From: Verrucomicrobium sp. BvORR106
Lineage (GTDB): Bacteria > Verrucomicrobiota > Verrucomicrobiia > Verrucomicrobiales > Verrucomicrobiaceae
Length of the DNA: 64,000 nucleotides
Assembly: GCF_000739655.1 (NCBI RefSeq)
Contig: NZ_BATR01000167.1
Location: forward strand, 1 to 64,000
Direction: 5' to 3'
A program made the translations under genes and the position numbers. Numbering within the stretch: the first letter of the stretch is position 1; each line of letters starts with the position of its first letter. Under the pieces are notes generated by a model. The model searched no databases, was not told where the DNA came from, and worked only from the letters and a program-made list of their open reading frames with translations. Shown in pieces: positions 10,508 to 19,600 of this stretch.

Positions 10508-10931
10508 TCAGCCGTTTTGCTTGGTGGAACCCGCTTCCGCGAGTTGCACCCGTCTCAGCAGGTCACTGCGCATGAAGTTCATGAGGAAGGAATTCAGGGA
10601 ACAACACACCAGCGCGAGGTTTTGCGCCGGCAGACGATAGGGATTCGCCGTCAGGTGCCCATGCACAAAGATGTGACGGATGCAGGCCCCCAGCGTGAGC
10701 ACGGAGAAGTCATGCCCCTCCCGATAGCGCTTCAGGAACTCCTCGTGCACTGGCAGGATCGACTGGGTGATGAGGAATTCCGTGAGTTTGTGTTCAGGGT
10801 CCTGCGCCCGACATTCACCGGCCAGATCGTGCACCAGCTTCCGCGGATGGTGGGCGAAGAGATTCCGGTACGGCGGGCGGTCATTTGCCAGGTCCGCATA
10901 CCTCTCGAAGACCGACCACGTGAAGAAGATC
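10508..10931 (-). pseudogene. HEPN-like ancillary cas-operon gene, 3' fragment (split by IS66)
   Basis: C-terminal 139 codons, including the target-duplication copy, of a gene interrupted by the IS66 element. Removing the element and one 8-bp duplication restores a single open frame of 224 codons, joining ...YDALTQIF to FTWSVFERYADL. In the rebuilt protein R169-H-I-F-V-H174 matches the RxxxxH catalytic motif of HEPN ribonucleases, and the protein is helical in character. It sits between csb2 and cas4-cas1, in cas-operon orientation. The HEPN assignment rests on this motif only, so the function (RNase effector or toxin) is inferred. Confidence 0.75.
10924..10931. repeat. IS66 target site duplication, left copy
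   Basis: AGAAGATC, identical to 13392-13399. The 8-bp length is the IS66 family standard. Confidence 0.93.
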
Positions 10932-10995
10932 GTAAGCGTGACGCCCAGTGCCTTATGATCTCGATAGCATCATAGATGTCGAGGTTTGAAAAGGT

Positions 10996-11370
10996 ATGAC
11001 GTCTATGAGTACGACGTCATTGGTTTTGAAGCAGGACGGGCTGGGGCGTGTGCGCACCCCGGTGACACGACGAGAGGCATTGCTCGCGGAGTTCGCCCGC
11101 AGCGGCCTGAGCGGGGCACGCTTTGCGACCCTGGCTGGCGTGAACTATCAAACCTTCATGGGCTGGGTGCACAAGCAAAACCGCCGCTCGGGCAGAACAG
11201 TGTCAGCCCAGCGACCGCCGCGCTTTGTTGAGGTGGAGGCAGCTCCTGCCCCGGAGCCGACGCTGCCGCTGATCATTGAGCTGGCCGCGGGCATCACCCT
11301 GCAACTGCACCATGCCAGTCAGGTGCCCCTGGCAGGTGAACTCCTGCGCAACCTCGCCCACCCATGTTGA
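10996..11370 (+). CDS. tnpA: IS66 accessory protein TnpA
   Basis: A 124-residue IS66 OrfA. The N-terminal half has a helix-turn-helix-like segment (RREALLAEFARSGLSGARFATLAGVNYQTFMGWV) typical of these DNA-binding accessory proteins. It is the first of the three transposition genes and overlaps the start of tnpB by 7 bp, so translation is probably coupled. Its start could be the first ATG (10996) or the ATG three codons later. Confidence 0.88.
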   Translation: MTSMSTTSLVLKQDGLGRVRTPVTRREALLAEFARSGLSGARFATLAGVNYQTFMGWVHKQNRRSGRTVSAQRPPRFVEVEAAPAPEPTLPLIIELAAGITLQLHHASQVPLAGELLRNLAHPC

Positions 11371-11732
11371 GCTTCACCGGCGGGCTCAAGATCTTCGTGG
11401 CCCTCGAACCCTGCGATATGCGCAAGGGCTTTGGCAGTCTCTGTGGGGCGGTGTACGACCATCTCAAAGAGGACGTGCGCAACGGGGCGCTCTATGTCTT
11501 TGCCAACAAGCGGCGTACCCGGCTCAAGATCCTCTACTGCGATGGCACCGGGATGTGGCTGCTGACCAAGCGGCTGGACGCTGGCACGTTCTTCTGGCCG
11601 CGCTCTTCCCAGGCGGGCCAGACCAAGATGGCCCTCACCCCGGAGATCTTTGCGCTGCTCACCGACGGCATCGACCTCCACCAGGCCAAGATGCGACCAT
11701 GGTACGAGCGCACCCCGGCGGTGCCGGCATAA
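11364..11732 (+). CDS. tnpB: IS66 accessory protein TnpB
   Basis: A 122-residue IS66 Orf2. The pattern LKIFVALEPCDMRKGFGSLCGAV near the start and FANKRRTRLKILYCDGTGMWLLTKRLDAGTF in the middle are family hallmarks. It is needed for IS66 transposition but its molecular role is not settled. It overlaps tnpA upstream; tnpC follows 56 bp later. Confidence 0.93.
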   Translation: MLSFTGGLKIFVALEPCDMRKGFGSLCGAVYDHLKEDVRNGALYVFANKRRTRLKILYCDGTGMWLLTKRLDAGTFFWPRSSQAGQTKMALTPEIFALLTDGIDLHQAKMRPWYERTPAVPA

Positions 11733-11788
11733 AAAGGAAACAACTCTTCTTGCAGCCCTGCGCGTCATGTTCATCATGGTGTCCCACC

Positions 11789-13342
11789 ATGATGAGCCCC
11801 CGCGAAGCCCAGCTGACCCAGGAGGTCAGTTTGTTGCGCGAGAAGACCCAGCTGCTTGAGCAGGAGAACAAGCTTCTGCGCGACAAGGTCGACGCCCTCA
11901 TCAAGCGGCTCTTTGGGGCCAGCAGCGAGAAGCTCGACGCCAACCAGCTGCTGTTGCTGCTGCAAGGGGATGACGGGCCAAAAAAAGCCGAAGCCTCCAG
12001 CGCAAGTTGCGCCGCCCTGGAGGCTGAACTGGCCAAACCCGCACCAGGCCATCCCAAGCCCAACAAGCCGCGCCGCGCTCCTCAGCCGCGGGTGCCCGAA
12101 CACCTGCCCGCCGTGGAAGAGGTGGTCGATCCTGTAGAGGTCACCAACAACCCGCAGGACTGGCGCTGCATTGGCCAGGAGGTCACCGAGCTGCTGGACT
12201 TTGAGCCGGGCCAGTTCCTGCGCCGCCGGTTGATCCGCCGCAAGTATGTCCGGCGCGATGCCGGCCATGAAGCACCTGTGATCGCTCCACTGAGCACGCT
12301 TCAAGAGCGCAGCATCGCGGCTCCTGGATTGCTGGCCCAGATCATCACGGCCAAGTACTGCGACCACCTGCCGCTGTACCGCCAGGAGCGCATCTACGCC
12401 ACGCGACACGGCGTGGAGCTGCCGCGCCAGAGCCTGTGCCGGTGGCTGAAGCTGGCGGTGGAGTGGTTGCAGCCGGTGTATGAGCAGATCAAGGCGGAGG
12501 TGCTGGCCACCGGTTATGTGCAGATGGACGAGACGCACATTGACTACCTGAGCCCCGGGCACGGGCGGACCAAGACCGGTCAGTTATGGGCCTGCGGCAA
12601 TCCACAGGGCGGAGTGTTTTACACCTGGCAGCTGGGCCGGGGGGCCGACTGTGTTGCCAACATCCTGCCGGTGAACTTTGGCGGGCACGTACAGAGCGAT
12701 GGCTACGCGGCCTATGGCAGCCATGTGGCGCAGAGTGAAGCGGCCATCACACTGCTGGGGTGCTGGGCCCATGCCCGTCGCTACTTTGTGGAGGCCAGAG
12801 ATGAAGCGCCGCAATACGCGGGACTGATCCTGCTGCAGATCCGTCATCTGTATGCGGTGGAAGCCAGGCTGCGGGAGCAGCGGGCCGGGCCGCGCCTGTG
12901 TGAGGTGGTGCGTCAGCAGGAGTCTGCACCCATCTTGGAGCGCCTCCACAGGATGATCGAAGTCATGAGCCGCAAGGCGCGCTTTACCCCCAAGAGCGCG
13001 ATGGGGCAGGCATTGACTTATGCACTCAACCAGTGGGAGCGCCTGGTGGTGTATGTGGAGGATGGCCGGCTGCAGATTGACAACAACCGCATCGAGAACG
13101 CGATGCGGCCTGCGGCATTGGGGCGCAAGAACTGGCTGTTCATTGGGGAGGCCGGGGCGGGGCAACTCACGGCGGTGTGCCTGACGATCATCGAGAACTG
13201 CCGCCGATGGGGGCTCAATTCGTTTGAGTACCTTCGCGACCTGCTGAGCCGGATGCCAACGATGACCAACCGTCAGATCAAGGACGTGACACCGGCCGCC
13301 GTGGCTGGGATGCTGGCCTGGCAACGGCCCATGGCCGCCTGA
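11789..13342 (+). CDS. tnpC: IS66 transposase TnpC
   Basis: A 517-residue DDE transposase. It has an N-terminal coiled coil (about 5-55, leucine- and glutamate-rich), then a basic and zinc-binding region, then the catalytic domain with the first Asp in the YVQMDETHIDYL segment, a later Asp in VQSDGYAAYG, and the Glu in DNNRIENAMRP. The C-terminal end has the usual IS66 tail (NSFEYLRDLLSRMP). The reading frame is open much further upstream; the ATG at 11789 gives the normal family length. The gene appears intact. Confidence 0.94.
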   Translation: MMSPREAQLTQEVSLLREKTQLLEQENKLLRDKVDALIKRLFGASSEKLDANQLLLLLQGDDGPKKAEASSASCAALEAELAKPAPGHPKPNKPRRAPQPRVPEHLPAVEEVVDPVEVTNNPQDWRCIGQEVTELLDFEPGQFLRRRLIRRKYVRRDAGHEAPVIAPLSTLQERSIAAPGLLAQIITAKYCDHLPLYRQERIYATRHGVELPRQSLCRWLKLAVEWLQPVYEQIKAEVLATGYVQMDETHIDYLSPGHGRTKTGQLWACGNPQGGVFYTWQLGRGADCVANILPVNFGGHVQSDGYAAYGSHVAQSEAAITLLGCWAHARRYFVEARDEAPQYAGLILLQIRHLYAVEARLREQRAGPRLCEVVRQQESAPILERLHRMIEVMSRKARFTPKSAMGQALTYALNQWERLVVYVEDGRLQIDNNRIENAMRPAALGRKNWLFIGEAGAGQLTAVCLTIIENCRRWGLNSFEYLRDLLSRMPTMTNRQIKDVTPAAVAGMLAWQRPMAA

Positions 13343-13391
13343 CGCCCAGAGCCCTCAAATGTTAAAAGACGGAACCATCGGTGACGTTTAC

Positions 13392-13399
13392 AGAAGATC
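13392..13399. repeat. IS66 target site duplication, right copy
   Basis: AGAAGATC, identical to 10924-10931. Confidence 0.93.
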
Positions 13400-13650
13400 T
13401 GCGTCAGAGCATCATACCCCGTCGCTGTTTCTTCCGTGAACCCCTTCAGGTGCAGCCCGCCAAAGCACGCCGCGAGCCTCAACCGGTTGGCAAACCGGTA
13501 GAACTCCTGCTTCTCCCCCACGAACCCCAGCACCTGCATCCGATCCCCCGCCCCTTTGATGAGGTCTCGAGCCCGATGGAAGCCGGGCAGGACTTCTTCG
13601 AGGTAGGGGTAGGCCAGGGGCTGGATTTCCGCTTCAAAAGGATCAGTCAT
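13392..13650 (-). pseudogene. HEPN-like ancillary cas-operon gene, 5' fragment (split by IS66)
   Basis: First 86 codons (MTDPFEAEIQPL to YDALTQIF) of the interrupted gene; the rest is at 10508-10931. Past the insertion point the frame reads into the element and stops at 13273, so any protein made would be a 125-residue hybrid. It follows csb2 by 60 bp in the same direction, as expected for an operon member. No known family was recognised in this N-terminal part. Confidence 0.75.
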
Positions 13651-13710
13651 TGCATGGGCGAGAGAATGAGATCGACTCGCAAAAAACTAGTGATCAAAGA
13701 GGTCTACGAA

Positions 13711-15360
13711 TCATCCCTCTAGTGGCACAAAAAGACCGAGACCAGCAAATTTGCCACTTCCAATACAGAAGGGCCCCTTGAGCTTGATAGGCTGAGCACT
13801 GCCCTCCAAGATGTGCTCACGCCAGCAGATGCGCACGTGCAAGCGGCGGAAGCGCCGGCAATGGTCCGGAACGGAGTATCTCGATGCAAGATCGACCCCT
13901 TGAACAAAGCCAGTATCGCGCCATTGCAACTCGGCATTGGCTACAAGAGGTGCAGGCAGACCGGAATCGAGTAGCGCTTTCCGCAATAGACGTTCTATCC
14001 GCACATCGAGTTTGCGAAGAATCTGTGCTTTTTCTTCAGCGGAGAGGGCTGGCGCTTCAGGGCGCAAGCGTTTACGCAACTGGCGCGGATCGTCGTGACC
14101 TGGAAGAACGACTGGAGTCACCGTCGCCCAGACTGCAGATTCCTTCGAAAAATAACTGTCTACCGCCCTGTCCTTTTCCGACTGACGCCGAAGAAAAGCA
14201 GCAGGAAGCTTACTCTTTTCATCAATGAGTTCGCGACCTTCCAGGACTCGGACAATACGTGAAAACTCAGAATTCGGGCAGAACCCTTGAACCGTCACCA
14301 ATACACGTCGGATCGCACCTGTTGTAAATCCACGTTCTTCTCCACGCCATTCGATTGAAGGAAGCGGCACAAAAACCAGTCGGGCAGAGTCCTGAGGGAC
14401 ATCGGAGTTTGTGGAACCACCTTTGTCATGCCCTAGGACGAAGGAGTCCACACGCTTCTTGTCCCACCCTAGAGCTGCGGCGAAGTCCGACTGGCTCGCT
14501 GTATGACGCAACATGCCCGCCAAATGCAAGCGACGCCATTGCGCGTCAAAGGAAGCATAGGTCCTGTCGTCAAGATTGCGCAGAGCCAAAATTGCATATG
14601 GAGGTCGAGCAATCTCTGTTTCACGCCGATAGGTTACCACGCGGAATTGCTCCAATGGGGGAACCGGGCTGAAGAATTGCTTCCCATCTCCGGTTGTCTG
14701 AAGTCTGCTTAGAAAGGCCGTGTGGCGTTCTTCTAATGCGGCGAATGTACCAGAAACGGGTACACGCAATGGAGAGCCACCAGATGTTTCAACAGGGAGC
14801 CAGCGTTCAAGGGAAGAGTCGATATGCGTTGACTCTTCAAAGGCGGCATCGACGACCACAAGATCAACTCCCCAACCGAGCCTCGAGGTAGCCTTGGCGA
14901 TGACAGCTATCGTTTCCCGGATTGAAGCTATGGAAGAGCTCTCGCCAAGCTTCCAGATGTAGTGGACTGCACAACTTCCCCTCAAAACTAAAGGGCGGAC
15001 TCTTTTCTCTGTACGGAACCCTGCAATGTCTATGGGGTGATTCTTGCTGTCGAAGTACTTACCATCTGACCACTGCTTCGCCACAAGATCTCCCACGTTG
15101 TCGGGAACGTAGAACTGGCAGCCAGTTGTTGGCGTGGCCTTGTCGGCGAATATTTCCGGTGGTTGCGTCAAGGCTTCAAACCAACGCAGGGCAGCGGCGT
15201 TTTGTTCTGCGATACCACTGCCATCTAGTCGAGCCGCTGCATTGGTGAGTGCTTGAAAGAGGCGCAGCGGCGAAGGTGGCCATTCAGACTCGCCGTTGTC
15301 GCTGCGACCATGGAATTCTCCGCCGAGAAAGTGGATGCTGATGCGGAAATATTCGGCCAT
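13711..15360 (-). CDS. csb2: Type I-G Csb2 (Cas5-Cas6 fusion, GSU0054 family)
   Basis: A 549-residue signature protein of type I-G. It serves as the backbone Cas5 subunit and, through its C-terminal Cas6-like half, as the crRNA-processing nuclease. The start MAEYFRISIHFLGGEFHGR followed by EWPPSPLRLFQAL is the family pattern. The C-terminal glycine-rich loop (CIGSGKFAGLGLF) matches the Cas6 G-loop. It starts 8 bp after the csb1 stop, so it is cotranscribed with csb1. Base composition appears lower in GC than the chromosome genes. Confidence 0.92.
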   Translation of the reverse strand: MAEYFRISIHFLGGEFHGRSDNGESEWPPSPLRLFQALTNAAARLDGSGIAEQNAAALRWFEALTQPPEIFADKATPTTGCQFYVPDNVGDLVAKQWSDGKYFDSKNHPIDIAGFRTEKRVRPLVLRGSCAVHYIWKLGESSSIASIRETIAVIAKATSRLGWGVDLVVVDAAFEESTHIDSSLERWLPVETSGGSPLRVPVSGTFAALEERHTAFLSRLQTTGDGKQFFSPVPPLEQFRVVTYRRETEIARPPYAILALRNLDDRTYASFDAQWRRLHLAGMLRHTASQSDFAAALGWDKKRVDSFVLGHDKGGSTNSDVPQDSARLVFVPLPSIEWRGEERGFTTGAIRRVLVTVQGFCPNSEFSRIVRVLEGRELIDEKSKLPAAFLRRQSEKDRAVDSYFSKESAVWATVTPVVLPGHDDPRQLRKRLRPEAPALSAEEKAQILRKLDVRIERLLRKALLDSGLPAPLVANAELQWRDTGFVQGVDLASRYSVPDHCRRFRRLHVRICWREHILEGSAQPIKLKGPFCIGSGKFAGLGLFVPLEG

Positions 15361-15368
15361 GATAAGGT

Positions 15369-16571
15369 TTAAGCGGAGAGTGTCGCTTCGGCGAAGGTTT
15401 CTGAGTCGGAAGCCGCTTCAGTTCCTGGCCCTTTTTTCCCCTTCTTTGCGGCCTTAGCCGCTTTGGCAGCAGCTTTACCCGCGAGGTCGTCTCTGGCCAC
15501 CGAAGGTTCAAAATCGACTGCTTTACCCTTCCATCCCCCTAAGGTGCTCTTTTCTTCGTCCTTCAGATCGACTCCTGCCCAAAATGCCCTTGTTGCCACT
15601 CGAGCGTATTCAAGCGCGTCGGCATGAGTGACAGCGACATTCGTGCGGTTGCCGTCTGCTGAGACCTCTTGGAACAAATGCTCTCCGTCCTCCTTTTTCA
15701 CCAGAATCGTGCCTTGGCGGAGATATCCCCCAGGAAGTTTGGTAAATGCAACCAAGGCTAGACCGAGAATGTAGCGACGGAGTTTTTTTGTCTCCACCTC
15801 GTTGACAGAGGAAAGTAACCGCAATGCAGAAAGCGCTAGTGTGGCGTCCCGTCGGATGCCTTTTTCACCTGCAATCACACCGCCGTGGGTAGCAGTCGCA
15901 GGAACATGCGTGAATCCTGAAGTAGAGCGTTCTTTCTTGTCCTTCTCATCCTTGATAGGACCAAGTACCCGTTCGTCGTCATACACAGTCACGGGATCTG
16001 CGCTGCCACCGGCCCAATATTGCGCCGAACGCGTGAGTTGTTTCACGTCGTACGCTCGGATGGTGGAAGAGAGGAGTCGCGGCGCTTTGGCCTGAGTGTC
16101 ACGAGAGTCCCAAACTCCGAACACGAGCGAAGTAGGCGCTATTCTAGCAAGAGATCCAGCATCACCCTTCAGCAGGGCCTTGAACGCGGCTTGCAACTCC
16201 GCCTGCAATGACGAGCAGCGCACAATAGCGTCCCCCGCACGATGTCCCGCATCAAGGAGATTAATCTCCTTTTCCCCAGCTTTGATGATAATCTGTGGCA
16301 CAAGCCCAGCATAGTCATCAAGCTTGAACAGCGGCTCTATCCGGTTGGATTGGGATCCAATGCTGTCAACGAGAACAACATTCGTCCCGTCAGAGAAGCC
16401 ATTAATGTTGTATCCACCTTTGAAAGTCTTGTCCTCGGAGGCTGCGTAGGTCGCCGGGAAGAAAACGGCGTCGGCGCCCTCCACGGGGACGAGTTGTTCG
16501 CGAACAACCAGAGCAGCCGGGCCGTCAACAGCAAGATAGTTGTCAAACCTTTTCAGAATGTTGTCACTCAT
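15369..16571 (-). CDS. csb1: Type I-G Csb1 (Cas7 family, GSU0053)
   Basis: A 400-residue Cas7-type backbone protein that would coat the crRNA in the surveillance complex. Recognisable stretches are the N-terminal FPATYAASEDKTFKGGYNIN region and the central FGVWDSRDTQAKAPRLLSS and RSAQYW segments typical of the family. The C-terminus is rich in Ala and Lys. The start is the ATG of MSDNILKRF, 47 bp after the end of cas3-csb3. An upstream in-frame start would overlap the previous gene and is not preferred. Confidence 0.92.
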   Translation of the reverse strand: MSDNILKRFDNYLAVDGPAALVVREQLVPVEGADAVFFPATYAASEDKTFKGGYNINGFSDGTNVVLVDSIGSQSNRIEPLFKLDDYAGLVPQIIIKAGEKEINLLDAGHRAGDAIVRCSSLQAELQAAFKALLKGDAGSLARIAPTSLVFGVWDSRDTQAKAPRLLSSTIRAYDVKQLTRSAQYWAGGSADPVTVYDDERVLGPIKDEKDKKERSTSGFTHVPATATHGGVIAGEKGIRRDATLALSALRLLSSVNEVETKKLRRYILGLALVAFTKLPGGYLRQGTILVKKEDGEHLFQEVSADGNRTNVAVTHADALEYARVATRAFWAGVDLKDEEKSTLGGWKGKAVDFEPSVARDDLAGKAAAKAAKAAKKGKKGPGTEAASDSETFAEATLSA

Positions 16572-16618
16572 AGTCTTAGTTAATAAGGTTATTTTCGGTA
16601 GATGTGCAAAATAACAGT

Positions 16619-19600
16619 TTATTTGTTCGAAATGGCTCGAGCATTGAGGAAAGCTTTGTGTTTCCGTTGCCCCGTCCGAAACCAACTTTCGAAACGGAAG
16701 CCATGGCTATGACTATCGGGCAGGACACCGTTGATGGCTCCGGACACGAGTGAAACGGGAAGCGGATGGGTCCAAACGTGATAATCGAAATTTCGCTGTA
16801 TGTTTGGCACGGGCGCAGGAATAGCGCGCTGAAGACCAACGAGCGTGAGCAACTCTACGGCTGGAGAAGCTAGGGTTTCCAGCTTCAGATCATTTGCTGC
16901 AAAACCGACGTCACGCGAATGTGCGTTAGGTCCGCGATTGGAATCGAAGTAAAACGGCTCCACCTTGTTCGCAAGATTCGCAGGATCATAGGCAATGCGA
17001 GAGTCGAAGAGCAACCTCTCGTGATCGAAATCGGCGGCAAAACAACCACCCTTAACCGCAGCCTGCATAGCGCGGGCAATACGAGGCCCTTCCATCGTAC
17101 CTGCCCAAACCTTGAGTGCAGCGGTGTTTCGATCAGCCGTTTTCCACCAATCAAGGCGAACATTAAAAGGCGCTTCAACCATAAGCGCCGAGGCAGTGGC
17201 ATCGTCCGGATCAAGCGCGTTGATTTCAGCCTTCACAACTTTTTCAAGGAGGTCGGCAATGGTTGTTGTATTGGCCAGATGAAACCTCCATCCGCCTGTA
17301 GCGATAAGTTGTTGAAACCATCCAACCGAATTGGGTGACAAGCGGGCAGCAAGCTCCAAAAGACCGCAACAGGCAAAGTAATGACCAGGATTGGTCGGAT
17401 TTACATCAAGAGTGATCGTTGGATTGGTTTCAGGCCGAACTTGCGTCGCTGGAGTTTGGCGGGGGAAAGGGCTAGTCTCAGGACTGCCTTGGGCTACAAT
17501 GCCTGCACTGGCAGCGTAGTCTGCAGCACGGAGCAGAGATTCAAGCCAGGCAAGCCCCCAACGTCCGAAGCGGCACTGCAACCGGGCGAAACGGCGTGGA
17601 ACATCTGTCGCAAGAGTAAGGATGCTCTCGCGTGTGACTTTATCGGAGCTGTCGAAAATCTCGGCTTCGGGAAAGTGTGGTCTAGCACGCCCGTGGTGGG
17701 CGGCTACTAGATGCAGGACGATGTCGCGCTCAACATCATTGAGCGAGGTGAAATCGGCGGAGTTGGTGACGTCGCTGAGCGAACCAAACTCATGTCGGTA
17801 ATGCTCGGCAACTGTGCGGGCATTCATCCCTGGAGATGATTTCGCAAGAATAGTCTCCTGCTTGCCAGGGTCATATTTTACGTTGCCAATGTTGCGTTGC
17901 CATGAGGCCCGGTTTTTCCCCAGATCGTGCAAGCGTGCGGCGATGGTCAGCAGCTTCGCGAGATCTGGCGGTAGGAGCTTCTTGGCGATTGCGGTCGCAT
18001 TGGCTTCGACAGATGCAGTGTGCGACGCAAGCGTTTCCGGTTGATTGTTCTGGGTAAAACGGCGCTCTTCACTGGCAACGTTTCTAGTTTCGAGCCAAAC
18101 CCAGTAACGACTAGAAGCTGTGTCATCACCGCCTTCTACGGCGACCAGTTTGTCGATAGTGCGAACGAGACGGAAACCAGCAGGCACCTCAGGCGATAAG
18201 GTCCATTCACGCTTGCGCTTACACACCGCGTCATCTGACACAATATCGGCCACATCAGTTTCACCTGCTGCAGCACCAGAGGCACCTGGTGAGAGCATAC
18301 CATTTTTGTCAATGCCACCGAGTGACGCAGGAAGGATGAGAGTGGCGTCGCCCAGGCGCGAAACAGCACGTTTCCTCTGTGCCTCTTCCACTTTTTTGTC
18401 ATCGCTAGCACTTGCAGACTCCACCTCCTCGCCAGCTTCCTCCATATCATCATCTGCTTCCTGATCAGAGAACAACTGAGTCAGCGGAAACAACTCCACT
18501 TCGCCGTCCGCGCCCACAAGCCAAGCATCAGGCAGAGATGCATTGCCTTTCATCCGTTCCGACACAATATTTATGAGCTGATCAATAATCCGATCAGTGG
18601 AATCACGCAGAAGTTCGTGTGGTTTGAGAGGAAAATCTTCGAGGAGCTCCGCAGGAGGGTAGGCAGCGCGAAGCTGCGGTGTAGTGATCACATCAAGTTC
18701 CTCACGCCATGCGAGGTATGTTTCCGCAGGCTGCCACTCGGCGACGCCATGAAGATAGGGTGCGATTGGCGGGCGAGCCGAAATGTATTTACGTATGGAG
18801 GTAGAAGCCCATGCGTCGAACTGAACGTCGGTAGCGAAACGCAACGTGGGCAGAGGAGAAAACGCCGCAACACGGTCGTCTACAGGCAGTAAGTCAAGGG
18901 CGGCGGGGCTTGCGTTGCCGTGAAGCTTTCTCAGAACGTCTAACGTCCTGATGAAACGGAGAATACTCAGGTTTTTCTGCTGATAGGCGGCGACTTTTTT
19001 GTCCGCATCTTTTTTTGCAGCCTTGGCTTTCTCCAGCCCCTCATCGTAGCCGGTTTGAAGGTTCTCGCGATAGACAACGGAAATTTCGCTGTCACTACGC
19101 TCGCCAAAACGGTTCACACGACCAAAACGCTGGGCCATGCTTTCGTAAGTGGAAAGATCACAAACAAGGTCGTCAGCAGAGAGATTCACGCCAACCTCGC
19201 CTGCGCTTGTAGCAACAAGATAAACGGTGCCAGTAGCTGCTTCAACATCAGCGGCACGACTTGAATCAGGCAGAAACCGTTGAAACACAGCGTTACGAGA
19301 CACGAGCTCGTCACGTTCCCTGCCACGCATCGTGCCCGTGAGTGCGGCTACAGCTTGTTTTGCTTTCTCGAGGCCACTGACAATTTTCCCTACAGCCTCC
19401 ACTGAACGAGCAAAGATGAGCACAGCACGGTAGCTGTCGCGCTTTGCCAAGGCAAGTTCGAGGATCTTGTCACGTACGGAGCCATCATTTGACTTGTCCT
19501 TGCCGCCATCGACCCTGGTAACGGAGACAAGGGCAAGCCGCTTAACGGCGTTGAGCCGCTTTTTGACGGTGTCGTTGTCTGTATCCTTGTCGTTTGGATC

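Larger units (their letters stand above)
10932..13391 (+). mobile_element. IS66-family insertion sequence, complete, 2460 bp
   Basis: The element carries the three IS66 genes tnpA, tnpB and tnpC in one direction. The ends are imperfect inverted repeats beginning GTAAGCGTGACG on the left (10932) and GTAAACGTCACC when the right end is read inward (from 13391), agreeing at 9 of the first 12 bases. It is flanked by perfect 8-bp duplications AGAAGATC. Its genes run opposite to the cas operon. Intact genes and perfect duplications suggest recent insertion. It disrupts the HEPN-like gene and separates cas4-cas1 and cas2 from the cas promoter. Confidence 0.95.
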
